A DNA stretch of 46,486 nucleotides, taken from contig NVVD01000025.1 in assembly GCA_002402105.1 (NCBI GenBank), positions 1,196-47,681 on the forward strand. Direction: 5' to 3'. The position numbers were made by a program, and so were the translations under genes. The notes under the pieces were generated by a model. That model did not search any database. It was not told the origin of the DNA and was given only the letters and a program-made list of their open reading frames with translations. Each line of letters opens with the position of its first letter. Position 1 is the stretch's first letter. Shown piece after piece: positions 7,570-15,766 of the stretch. This DNA is from Candidatus Cloacimonadota bacterium. Its GTDB lineage: Bacteria > Muiribacteriota > UBA6191.

Positions 7570-8406
7570 TTACAAACTATCTAAATCTAACTCAGCAATA
7601 ACACCTTTAAAAACAGTCGTTAAAAAAGGCTCTGCTTTACTCGCAACTGCAATAATTTGCTCTACTGTTGCTTCTTTAAGATTATCTGGTAAACACATAT
7701 CTGTTATAACAGAAATTGCTAAAACTGGTATACCCATATGACGAGCAACGATAACCTCAGGGATAGTTGACATACCAACTACATCAGCACCCATCAAACG
7801 AGTCATTCGGTACTCTGCTCTTGTCTCTAAGTTTGGACCAGATACTGCTAAATATACACCTTGCTTTAAGTCAATTTGCTCTTTTAAGGCCACTTTATGG
7901 GCTAATGCACCCAAAACTTTTGAATAAGGCTCACTCATATCAGGAAACCTAGGCCCCCATTCTTCATTGTTTTTACCAACTAATGGGTTAAAACCAAGCA
8001 TATTAATGTGATCTTCAAGTCTCATTAAACAACCAGATGAGTAATTTGGATTTAAACCACCACAAGCATTTGATACAAATAAAGCCTTAATACCAAGCTC
8101 TTTCATTACTCTTACAGCAAATGTGATTTCTTCACCGCTATAACCTTCATAAAAATGAAAACGTCCTTGCATTGCAACAACATCTTTATCGCCAAGTTTT
8201 CCAAAAATAAGTTGACCCGTATGGCTCTCAACAGTTGAAACAGGAAAATGAGGAATATTTTCATAGGATATAATTTTTTGGTCTTCAATCTCAGACCCTA
8301 ATTGTGCTAAACCTGTACCTAATATAATACCAACCTTTGGAGATGTAACTCCTTGTTTTTTTATGTATTCAATAGATTCATTTACTTTTTCAACTTGACT
8401 TAACAT
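7570..8406 (-). CDS. Purine nucleoside phosphorylase, trimeric type (possible methylthioadenosine activity)
   Basis: The 278-residue protein belongs to the PunA/XapA/MTAP family, which splits purine nucleosides with phosphate to a free base and (deoxy)ribose-1-phosphate. Landmarks: phosphate loop GTGLAQLG at 30-37, ESHTG near 62, GRFHFYEGY near 80-88, NACGGLN near 113-119, GPNLETRAEYR near 188-198 (the Glu of classical PNP), and MGADVVGMSTIPEVIVARHMG. At the base-specificity position, where human PNP has Asn243, this protein has Asp236 (VITDMCLPD); MTAP enzymes also have Asp there. Together with mtnA immediately downstream this raises the possibility of 6-aminopurine or methylthioadenosine use, but the Glu and Met sites remain PNP-like. 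The ATG has GAGG upstream. First gene of the leftward unit, divergent from the ABC operon. Confidence 0.92.
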   Translation of the reverse strand: MLSQVEKVNESIEYIKKQGVTSPKVGIILGTGLAQLGSEIEDQKIISYENIPHFPVSTVESHTGQLIFGKLGDKDVVAMQGRFHFYEGYSGEEITFAVRVMKELGIKALFVSNACGGLNPNYSSGCLMRLEDHINMLGFNPLVGKNNEEWGPRFPDMSEPYSKVLGALAHKVALKEQIDLKQGVYLAVSGPNLETRAEYRMTRLMGADVVGMSTIPEVIVARHMGIPVLAISVITDMCLPDNLKEATVEQIIAVASKAEPFLTTVFKGVIAELDLDSL

Positions 8407-8437
8407 TTTTCCTCATTTTTTATATATTTGGATTTTT

Positions 8438-8466
8438 TTGAGAGTTTACAGTAGAAAAAGTAGCAT
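8438..8466 (+). promoter_or_regulatory. Candidate promoter of the Gld-type ABC operon
   Basis: TTGAGA (8438-8443), 17 bases, TAGCAT (8461-8466), about 40 bases before the ATG at 8506. Pattern match only; it lies in the 99-base gap shared with the divergent phosphorylase gene. Confidence 0.45.
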
Positions 8467-8505
8467 AGCAAAAAAAACCTCTAATTTGTGCTAAAATTTA
8501 ATAAT

Positions 8506-9450
8506 ATGTTACAACTAAAAAACATCCATAAAAACTACGGCAATACGATTGCTCTTAAAGATATCAACCTTGAGTTTGAAAAAGGTAAAATTTACTTACT
8601 TTTAGGCCCTAATGGTGCCGGTAAAACGACCCTCAATCAAATTATTTCAGGTATTTTGTTTGCAGATCAAGGAGACCTTTTTTTTGAAGGAAAAAAACTA
8701 AAAACCTCTCAAAAAATTCCCTATTCAATTAGTTATTTAGGAGATACTGATCTTTTTGATGAAAAAATGAGAGTTTTTGATTTTTTAAAACTCATTGCTA
8801 AACTTAAGTCTTCTCACCTTAATAAAGATGACATTGAAAGCGTTTTAACTAAGTTTGATTTGCACCCTGTTAAAAGTAAAATGATTCAAAACCTAAGTCT
8901 TGGTTATAAACAGCGTGTGGGTTTAGCTCAAGCATTTTTAGGTAAATCAGATATTCTAATTTTAGACGAGCCAGGAAGCGGGCTTGACCCAATTCAGTTT
9001 CAAGAACTCAAAGAAAACATCCATCTAATCAAAAAAAATACTATTGTTATTATCTCGACTCATCGTATCAGAGAAGCTAAAGAGCTTGCTGAGTCAGTCG
9101 TTTTGTTGTTTGAAGGTAAAATACTTTATAGTGGAGAATCAAGCAAAGAGTTAAGCAATGCTGTTGTCCATAGTTTTACTCTTAATAAGCCTAGTATAGA
9201 CTTTGAAAACTATCTATCACAAAAACAATTTGAGTATTACTTATCAAATCAAAGCACCTACCACTTAGAAAGGCTTAACCAACAACAAAAGTTTGATATT
9301 TTACAGTTTTTAATTGATACTAAAATAGATATCGTTTCTTTTGAAAGCAATGAGCAAAATCTAGAAGATTTATATTTCAAACTGATACAAAAAAAAGAAA
9401 CTCCAGCCACTTTACCTAATATACCAAAAGTACAAATAACTCAAAGCTAA
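8506..9450 (+). CDS. ABC transporter ATP-binding protein, GldA-like
   Basis: Starting at ATG 8506 gives MLQLKNIHKNYGNT, the normal start of ABC ATPases (314 residues); a GTG at 8488 would add six residues without a ribosome site. Walker A GPNGAGKTT is at 34-42, followed by signature LSLGYKQR, Walker B ILILDEP with GSGLDP, and the switch His in ISTHR. A C-terminal extension of about 100 residues resembles the DUF4162-type tail of ABC-2 drug/gliding ATPases. It energises the permease encoded two bases downstream. The four-gene order ATPase, ABC-2 permease, GldG-like, DUF4340 is a conserved cassette found in many phyla and named after gliding motility, although in most bacteria its substrate is unknown. 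Confidence 0.93.
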   Translation: MLQLKNIHKNYGNTIALKDINLEFEKGKIYLLLGPNGAGKTTLNQIISGILFADQGDLFFEGKKLKTSQKIPYSISYLGDTDLFDEKMRVFDFLKLIAKLKSSHLNKDDIESVLTKFDLHPVKSKMIQNLSLGYKQRVGLAQAFLGKSDILILDEPGSGLDPIQFQELKENIHLIKKNTIVIISTHRIREAKELAESVVLLFEGKILYSGESSKELSNAVVHSFTLNKPSIDFENYLSQKQFEYYLSNQSTYHLERLNQQQKFDILQFLIDTKIDIVSFESNEQNLEDLYFKLIQKKETPATLPNIPKVQITQS

Positions 9451-9452
9451 AC

Positions 9453-10157
9453 ATGAAATATATTCATCTTGAAATACACCTTATTAAACAATATTTATTT
9501 AGCCCCTTTTCTTGGGTTATTGCTGCTATTTACTTTTTTTTAACCTCTTATATTTTTGCTATAGGAATCGAACAAACTCAAGCCGCAAATTTAAATGCTA
9601 CAATCTGGTGGGCAGCTTTTTATAGTTTATTTTTAATACCTATTCATACTATGAATCTATTTCAAAAAAGAGGAAAAGCAGACTTTTATCTATTGCTACG
9701 AACACTCAGGTTTAACCCCTACATCATTTTTATACTTTATTTTACTTTTATTGTTTCTTGCTTTTTATTTTTAAATACTATCATTGGCATACAGTTTTCA
9801 TTTATTTATCATTACTCAAGCCCTGATACTGGTCAAATATTTGCTTCATTACTTGCTTTATTTTTATTACAATCAGCATATATTGCCATCTCACTATTTT
9901 GCTCTGCACTACTTGATAAAAGCGAGCAAGCTTTTTTCTGTAGCTTAGCTATATATTTTTGTAGTTGGATGTTTTTTTATAGTACAAAAATTTTCACTAA
10001 TACTTTAGAGCCTTTTGGAATTTTTTTAACAGAACTCTCTTTATATAAACACTTTTTTACTATGCTCAATGGCTATTTTTATCTCAATGATTTATTAATA
10101 CCTACTTTTTATATCTTTTTATCTATATTCTTTGGTGGATTGGTCTTGAAAAAATGA
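9453..10157 (+). CDS. ABC-2 type permease, GldF-like
   Basis: The 234-residue protein is nearly all membrane: about six hydrophobic spans (about residues 16-38, 48-66, 86-108, 128-150, 160-180, 212-232). Its layout matches ABC-2 permeases of the GldF type, with the conserved FKRGKAD-like segment (LFQKRGKADFYLLL) after the second span. It begins two bases after the ATPase stop and its stop overlaps the next start by four bases (ATGA). The partner is the preceding ATPase. Substrate unknown. Confidence 0.85.
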   Translation: MKYIHLEIHLIKQYLFSPFSWVIAAIYFFLTSYIFAIGIEQTQAANLNATIWWAAFYSLFLIPIHTMNLFQKRGKADFYLLLRTLRFNPYIIFILYFTFIVSCFLFLNTIIGIQFSFIYHYSSPDTGQIFASLLALFLLQSAYIAISLFCSALLDKSEQAFFCSLAIYFCSWMFFYSTKIFTNTLEPFGIFLTELSLYKHFFTMLNGYFYLNDLLIPTFYIFLSIFFGGLVLKK

Positions 10158-11671
10158 AAAAAAATACTCTTTCACTTATAAGTCTAATCTGTGCTTTTCT
10201 TTGTTTTATTGGAGGATTTTGTTTACTTTTTATTAATGATAGTTACAGCCTTTATCCAATTCAACTTCTTTATTTATTTTTAAGTTTTTTAGCTTTTACT
10301 ATAGTTTTAGAGTATAAAAAAATATTGCAGCTTTTTTCACGAAGTTACTACTGGTTTGGCCTATCACACTTTTATCGCTCTATCGCTTTTATTAGTTTAA
10401 TTTCACTATTATCTGTTAGCTCTTATCAATCTAAGTACTTTATTGATTGGACTAATAATAAAACCTATTCGGTTAGCCCAGATACTTATAAGTTTTTAGA
10501 AAACTTTGATGTTAAAATAACTTTAGTAGCAAATCCTTCTAAACATCAAAACTTTTATGGCCCTTTAGATATTTTTTTTACCAATATTAAAACAAAAAGT
10601 AAAAATGTTACCTATAAAAAAGTTGACCCTGTACAGTACCCATCTTTTTTAGAAAAAAACAATATCAAATCTACTCCTTGTGTCATTATTTCACATGGTA
10701 AAGATAAACAAGTTTTAAAAAGGTTTCATTTCTTTGTTACCATAAATAGGTGGAAAAACAAAATAAAATTTACTGGAGAATCTGCTTTAATTCAGGCTAT
10801 TATTAGACTTAAAAACAAACAACATTTAAATATTTTATATCCATTGCATAGTAAAATGACTTTTTTAGATGAGTCCCCTCATGGTTTTTCTTATTTACAA
10901 ACCCTACTTATCAACGATGGTTTTAATGTTTCTTTAAATAAAGAGAGTTCGCTTTTAAATAAATCACCTCTACTAATGATTTTAAACTCTAGCCCAATTT
11001 CTTTAGAAATGGAAAAGCAGTTAATTAAAAGAGTAGAGTCCAAACTTCCAACTCTTATTTTTATTGATGCCTTACCTAAAAGCCCCATCAAAAACTTTAT
11101 ACAAAAGTTTAAACTCAAAGTGCCTGGTTATGTTGTTTTAGACCCAGCAAAAAGGCTTAGAGATGATTTATCTTTAGTTTCTGTAAGTTATTCTAAACAC
11201 CTTGTTACAAGAGGTTTACACCCTAAAAATAACCCTGTTATTTTATTATCTGCTACTGCTTTTATACAACAAAACAAATATAAAAGTATCATTAGCTCTA
11301 GCAACTTTTCTTGGATGGAAACTAATTTAAACCCCACAAGACCTCCACAGTATGAGCATAATAAAGACTTTAAAGGCCCCTTAAACTATGGACTTGAGCT
11401 CAATGAGAAAAGTTTAATTTATAGTGATACTGACTTATTAAAAAATCAATTTTTACAGCTTTCAGGCAACCAAACCTTATTATTAAACTCTATTCATTTT
11501 ATACTTGATAATCATAATTATTTAAGCTCACGTGGAAAAGACCTGCAAAGTCCTCGAATAAAAGTAGATAAACAAGATATTCGTAGTTTTACTATCTTCA
11601 TACTTTTTTTATTACCTTTACTTTGTTTATCTATTGCTGGGATTTTACAATTTTTACAATATAAATCATGA
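10154..11671 (+). CDS. GldG-like ABC transporter auxiliary protein
   Basis: This 505-residue membrane-anchored protein has three N-terminal spans (about 6-28, 35-55, 73-92) and one C-terminal span (about 478-500) enclosing a large extracytoplasmic domain. After the third span the sequence IDWTNNKTYSVSPDTYKFLE matches the hallmark of GldG/ABC_transp_aux proteins (a Tyr/Ser-Leu-Ser-Pro-type motif), and GESALIQAIIRL is the family's second landmark before a Rossmann-like region (HLNILYPLH). It probably couples the ATPase/permease to an extracytoplasmic partner. Start and stop each overlap the neighbouring gene by four bases, indicating translational coupling. Confidence 0.87.
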   Translation: MKKNTLSLISLICAFLCFIGGFCLLFINDSYSLYPIQLLYLFLSFLAFTIVLEYKKILQLFSRSYYWFGLSHFYRSIAFISLISLLSVSSYQSKYFIDWTNNKTYSVSPDTYKFLENFDVKITLVANPSKHQNFYGPLDIFFTNIKTKSKNVTYKKVDPVQYPSFLEKNNIKSTPCVIISHGKDKQVLKRFHFFVTINRWKNKIKFTGESALIQAIIRLKNKQHLNILYPLHSKMTFLDESPHGFSYLQTLLINDGFNVSLNKESSLLNKSPLLMILNSSPISLEMEKQLIKRVESKLPTLIFIDALPKSPIKNFIQKFKLKVPGYVVLDPAKRLRDDLSLVSVSYSKHLVTRGLHPKNNPVILLSATAFIQQNKYKSIISSSNFSWMETNLNPTRPPQYEHNKDFKGPLNYGLELNEKSLIYSDTDLLKNQFLQLSGNQTLLLNSIHFILDNHNYLSSRGKDLQSPRIKVDKQDIRSFTIFILFLLPLLCLSIAGILQFLQYKS

Positions 11672-12813
11672 ACTCTAAATTTAAAGTTTTATTTGATATC
11701 CTTTTAGTTTCTTTTATTATTTTTATGGTTTATTTCATGAATCAAAAAAAAAATACTCCTAAAAGCGAATGGACTAATAGTTTTCAAGAGCTTCCTTGGA
11801 AATCTCTACAAGAAATAAAAATTTTTCACCGTAAATTTTCTATTCAAATTAATAAAAGTAAAGTTTTTATTAAATACAAAGGTATCTCATACCCTAGTTC
11901 ATGGAGTAAGCTACAAAATTATTTAGATAACTTACTTATTTTACCTGAATATAAGTTTTTTGAGCAAAAAGAAGATGATTTAGCTTATGGTTTTCAAAAA
12001 AAATCCATACAGTTTATTTTTCTAACTAAAAAGTACACTTTAAAACTAGGAAAAAACTTAAACCCTGATCGCTCTAAATTTTATCTTTCATTTGAGGATA
12101 AATTATTTACATTACCAAGTATTTTAAGACAAAATATTGATTGGCCACTTGAATATTTTTTCTCAAAAAATCCTATCAGCCCTAATTTCAAAAAAATGAA
12201 CCTTTCTTTTCAAAAGCTTCAAAAAAACCCCCTTGAAATTATTCAAAAAAATAGACAGTTTAATCTTATTAACTCTAAGTTAAAACTAAATATTTTTGAT
12301 GCCTTACAGCCTATTTTAACCTCAGAATCTAAACCTATTTTATCACCAAGTTTTCCCGAAAAAAATTGTCAACTTTTTCTTAATTTTGATTCTGAGAATA
12401 TTTATATTTGTGATGATTTTTTTTATTCAAAAATACAAAAATTATCTTGGCCTATTACTTCAAAAATTCAAAATTATTTGAAACTTTTAGATTCGAAACT
12501 TTTATCCAACAAATTAATAGATTATTTACCCTTTGAAATCTCGCAAACCATAAAAGTCAAACTTCCTAATCATCTAGTCATAACAAACCAAGATAAAAAC
12601 TTTTTATATTTAATTAATCTACTTAAAAAAAGTTCTATTAAAATTGAAGCCCATAATGACCTAAGTTTAAACGATTCCTTTCTCTTCTTTGCAAAAAATA
12701 AACAATTTCAAATGAATGGAAAAATAATAAATAATAAATATTTTAAATTTCATATTCAAAATAATCTTTATGGAGTTTTAGCTCTAAAAAAGATTCAATC
12801 TTTATATCAATAG
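11668..12813 (+). CDS. DUF4340 domain protein, last gene of the Gld-type ABC cassette
   Basis: The 381-residue protein has one N-terminal membrane anchor (about 8-26) and a beta-rich extracytoplasmic region. The repeated pattern of short strands (EIKIFHRKFSIQINKSKVFI, YTLKLGKNLNPDRSKFYLSF, followed by a LPSIL turn) is that of DUF4340 proteins, which regularly follow GldG-like genes. The start overlaps the GldG stop by four bases. It is Lys/Asn/Phe rich and weakly conserved, as expected for this family. Its role is unknown; it may be the extracytoplasmic partner of the transporter. Confidence 0.8.
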   Translation: MNSKFKVLFDILLVSFIIFMVYFMNQKKNTPKSEWTNSFQELPWKSLQEIKIFHRKFSIQINKSKVFIKYKGISYPSSWSKLQNYLDNLLILPEYKFFEQKEDDLAYGFQKKSIQFIFLTKKYTLKLGKNLNPDRSKFYLSFEDKLFTLPSILRQNIDWPLEYFFSKNPISPNFKKMNLSFQKLQKNPLEIIQKNRQFNLINSKLKLNIFDALQPILTSESKPILSPSFPEKNCQLFLNFDSENIYICDDFFYSKIQKLSWPITSKIQNYLKLLDSKLLSNKLIDYLPFEISQTIKVKLPNHLVITNQDKNFLYLINLLKKSSIKIEAHNDLSLNDSFLFFAKNKQFQMNGKIINNKYFKFHIQNNLYGVLALKKIQSLYQ

Positions 12814-12956
12814 ACTACATACAATTTTCTAACATTTATCTAAGTTTTAGCCGAATAAATAATAAAAGCAAGCAATTAAACATATAAAAAAACTCTTTTT
12901 GTATACTTTAAAAACTTACTTATATGAATACTCTGTAACGGAAATGAAGCAAAAAA

Positions 12957-14120
12957 ATGAAGAAGTATATAGTTACAGGCACACTTTGTCTTATTCTGAT
13001 ATCACAAGTTTGTGCTATTAAAAATGAAGCTAACTTAGAAGAGTTTGGCTTTTCTAGTAATGTTGAAAAGTTTCGCCAAAGAATTTCTATTAGTCTACAG
13101 CAAGATTATGGTAACCAAAATCAAAACCGTAATATTCCTAGTCCTATTTTACCCCAATTAACAAACAATTATAGTGACTTAATACCTCCTCCAACTAAAC
13201 CAAAATCAAGGCGTTATTTTCAACCTCGCCTTCAAGATCATGTGCCAACTAATAAAAAAGCATTTATTGATGATAGAAACAGAAGAATAAGAAACTACAA
13301 AAGACCTCCTGCTTTTAATCAATTTTTAGAAGACCATAAAAATATAGCTCTTAAAATTAAAAGTCCTACTATGCACGGTTTAAGTGGTCTTTTTAAAACA
13401 GTAAGTGCGGAGGTCTTAGACAAAGATGAAAAAATATTTTATGTAGGCTTCTCCCATACAAAGTTTGATCGATCACTTGGCCAAACCATTAAAGGTGGAT
13501 CAATCACTAAGTTTGAAGTCCCGATTGGTATTACTGTTGGTTTAACAGATCAGTTTGAAATGGCTGTATTTGGAAATCTAGTCAACGAAAAGTCACTCAA
13601 TGTACCAATTATTAATGACTATGAAAAAACAGAACTTGAAGAGCTCTCTATGTTTGGAAAATTTCAATTTATAGATAACCCTGTTCATAACCTCAAAACA
13701 GCTTTTGGTTTTGGAGTCATGAATGCTATGGGTAAACAGGTCACAAGACGTGGGTCAGATGGCACATCATACACTGGTTTTTTCAGTCTCACAAAAAATT
13801 ACGAAACCCTTAGTCTTCATTCTCAGCTTGGATTTACTTTAGCCTCTGGTTTTAATGCAAGCGGTAACGAAACCCCAAACCTTCTTTATTACAACCTTGG
13901 AGTAGAAGCACCAGTATCTACAAATACCAATTTAACACTTGAATTTAACGGTCTTGATTGGTCAGGTTATGGTAATAATGTTGATATCATTGTAGGTGCC
14001 AAATATCGTGTCAGAGATGAGTTTTCAATACAAATGGCTATTCCTTTCTCTGTTTTAAGATCAAAACTACCTTTTGAATATGATAATTCTTTGCATATTG
14101 GAGTCTCCATTAAAATATAA
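12957..14120 (+). CDS. Secreted protein with probable outer-membrane beta-barrel domain
   Basis: The 387-residue product has a signal peptide (residues 1-20, ending QVCA), a Pro/Asn-rich linker (about 45-110, e.g. IPSPILPQL, LIPPPTKPKSRR), and a C-terminal region (about 145-387) of alternating-hydrophobicity strands with short turns (KFEVPIGITVGLTDQFEMAV, NLTLEFNGLDWSG). It ends GVSIKI. The 'FEVPIGITVGLTDQFE' pattern resembles transporter-type outer-membrane barrels of about 8-12 strands. It lies 143 bases after the Gld-type cassette and may be transcribed with it. A strong terminator follows. Function unknown. Confidence 0.75.
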   Translation: MKKYIVTGTLCLILISQVCAIKNEANLEEFGFSSNVEKFRQRISISLQQDYGNQNQNRNIPSPILPQLTNNYSDLIPPPTKPKSRRYFQPRLQDHVPTNKKAFIDDRNRRIRNYKRPPAFNQFLEDHKNIALKIKSPTMHGLSGLFKTVSAEVLDKDEKIFYVGFSHTKFDRSLGQTIKGGSITKFEVPIGITVGLTDQFEMAVFGNLVNEKSLNVPIINDYEKTELEELSMFGKFQFIDNPVHNLKTAFGFGVMNAMGKQVTRRGSDGTSYTGFFSLTKNYETLSLHSQLGFTLASGFNASGNETPNLLYYNLGVEAPVSTNTNLTLEFNGLDWSGYGNNVDIIVGAKYRVRDEFSIQMAIPFSVLRSKLPFEYDNSLHIGVSIKI

Positions 14121-14139
14121 CTTTTGAAGTATTATCTTT

Positions 14140-14171
14140 AAGCCCTATCTAATTTAGATAGGGCTTTTTTT
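14140..14171 (+). terminator. Strong rho-independent terminator
   Basis: A perfect 13-bp inverted repeat, AAGCCCTATCTAA (14140-14152) and TTAGATAGGGCTT (14154-14166), is followed by T residues to 14171. It ends the barrel-protein transcript and isolates the next operon. Confidence 0.95.
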
Positions 14172-14200
14172 GTTTTAAATAAGAAAATTTAAAAAATAAA

Positions 14201-14229
14201 TTTACATATGTAGTGATATAGTGTAGTAT
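14201..14229 (+). promoter_or_regulatory. Promoter of the YtrA-type ABC operon
   Basis: TTTACA (14201-14206), 17 bases, TAGTAT (14224-14229). It is placed 44 bases before the first start codon, and the operator-like repeat at 14211-14236 covers its spacer and -10 region. Confidence 0.6.
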
Positions 14230-14236
14230 ATCACTA
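14211..14236. promoter_or_regulatory. Probable operator for the GntR/YtrA regulator
   Basis: A perfect 10-bp inverted repeat, TAGTGATATA - GTGTAG - TATATCACTA, overlaps the promoter of an operon whose last gene is a YtrA-family repressor. A further half-site-like AATATCAC stands near 14249-14256. YtrA regulators normally repress their own ABC operon by binding such a repeat. That this repeat is the site is an inference from position and symmetry. Confidence 0.75.
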
Positions 14237-14272
14237 TCGAAGTAAGTAATATCACAAATTAGGAGACTCATT

Positions 14273-15127
14273 ATGAATCTTAAAATCAAAAACCTCAAAA
14301 AAATGCATGCAGAAAATTTAGGATTAAAAAACTTTAATCTTGAAGCACACCCAGGAGAAGTAATATCAATATTAGGACCTAACGGAGCTGGTAAAACAAC
14401 TCTCATCCATACTTTACTTGATTGGACTGAAAAAGATGAAGGAGAAGTAACTTTTTTCAAAAGCTTAAATTTTAAGGATAACAGGAGTTCTATTTTACAA
14501 AGAGTCGGCTTTATAGCTGATGACCCTCATTTAATAGAAAAGTTAAGCATTCAAGATATGATTGACTATGTGAAAATTCATTATATTTTTTGGGACAATG
14601 ATTATGAGAAAGAGCTAATAACAAAGTTTCAACTTGATCCAACAAGTATCATTAAAACTCTTTCAAGAGGAATGAAAACAAAACTATCAATGTTACTTGC
14701 TCTTTCATATAGACCTGATCTTTTAGTACTTGATGAAGCAACTTCTGGGCTTGACCCACGTGCAAGAGCAGATGTACTTGAAATGCTCGTAGAATACTGC
14801 TCTGAGTATAATAAAACTCTTATTTATGCAACTCATCTACTGGATGAAGTTAACCGAATTGCAACAAAAATAATTTTATTAAATCATGGCGAGATTGCTC
14901 TTGAAGCAAAAATGGAAACCATACAAGAAGATATTTTTTCTATTCCTAAGTCACACTATGATTTATTAGATAAGGATATATTAGTCCATTTAGCTAATTT
15001 AAATGAAGAGAAGGTTCTTGTTCACAATATATCTGGAATAAAAAGTGTAAATAATTTAGATGACTCTTTAAAAGATTTTTTAAGTTTAGAGGATATTTAT
15101 TTTGCATTAACTCAGGAGATAAAATGA
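14273..15127 (+). CDS. ABC transporter ATP-binding protein, YtrB-like
   Basis: The 284-residue ATPase has Walker A GPNGAGKTT at 35-43, Walker B LLVLDEATSGLDP at about 150-162 and the switch His188 (ATHLLDE). Its signature is LSRGMK at 130-135 in place of LSGGQ, as in YtrB and related single-cassette ATPases governed by GntR repressors. Ribosome site AGGAG lies 7 bases before the ATG. First gene of a four-gene operon and coupled by a four-base overlap to the permease. Systems of this type in Firmicutes respond to cell-envelope stress or cell-wall-active antibiotics; whether that holds here is not shown by the sequence. Confidence 0.93.
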   Translation: MNLKIKNLKKMHAENLGLKNFNLEAHPGEVISILGPNGAGKTTLIHTLLDWTEKDEGEVTFFKSLNFKDNRSSILQRVGFIADDPHLIEKLSIQDMIDYVKIHYIFWDNDYEKELITKFQLDPTSIIKTLSRGMKTKLSMLLALSYRPDLLVLDEATSGLDPRARADVLEMLVEYCSEYNKTLIYATHLLDEVNRIATKIILLNHGEIALEAKMETIQEDIFSIPKSHYDLLDKDILVHLANLNEEKVLVHNISGIKSVNNLDDSLKDFLSLEDIYFALTQEIK

Positions 15128-15732
15128 AACTCGAACTTTTGATTTATCATTTTAAGGAATTGAAATTATTTTCTTTATTAAGCATTGGATTTTCAATTTT
15201 ATTTTTTCATTTTGTAATTGGTCATGAACCAAGAAATGAAGTCACAGGCTTAGTATTCTTCTTTTTTACTATTTCTATTATTTTAGGAATCATACAAGTT
15301 CAAAAAGATGAGTTAAGTTCTGATCTAATTTTACTTCATTTACCCATTGAAAAAAGCCATTTATGGATTATTAGAACCTTTACAGGAGTTATTTCATTAA
15401 TCGGAATTTATTGTGCTATTACACTTTTAGGTATCATGAATCCATCAACCATGATTATAGATTTACTTATTTTATTAACAGGTATTTCATCATATTTTAT
15501 TGCTAGAGTCTTCTCTATTTTTATTAATGATAAAACTAAGGTCTTTTTTACAAGTGTAGCTCTACTTTCTTTTATATTAATTGTTGGACAAATGATATCA
15601 ATTCAAAAAAGCCAGTACGGCTTAGGATTTCCTATTCATATTAGTACCTATAAAGTCTTTTTTTTAGTCCTAACAACATCTGTCTCATCATACTTTTTAG
15701 ACATTCAAAATTTTAGAAAAAGTATCTCTTAA
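15124..15732 (+). CDS. ABC-2-like permease subunit of the YtrA-type operon
   Basis: The 202-residue hydrophobic protein has about six spans (about 16-33, 40-58, 84-103, 109-126, 138-156, 177-193). After the second span comes QKDELSSDLILLHLPIEKSH, similar to the cytoplasmic segment seen in small ABC-2 permeases, where the ATPase coupling helix lies. It overlaps the ATPase gene by four bases and precedes the large membrane protein by about 34 bases. Probably the transmembrane partner of the YtrB-like ATPase. Confidence 0.75.
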   Translation: MKLELLIYHFKELKLFSLLSIGFSILFFHFVIGHEPRNEVTGLVFFFFTISIILGIIQVQKDELSSDLILLHLPIEKSHLWIIRTFTGVISLIGIYCAITLLGIMNPSTMIIDLLILLTGISSYFIARVFSIFINDKTKVFFTSVALLSFILIVGQMISIQKSQYGLGFPIHISTYKVFFLVLTTSVSSYFLDIQNFRKSIS

Positions 15733-15766
15733 ACAAACCTACCTATTATTTATAAAGGAGTTGATT

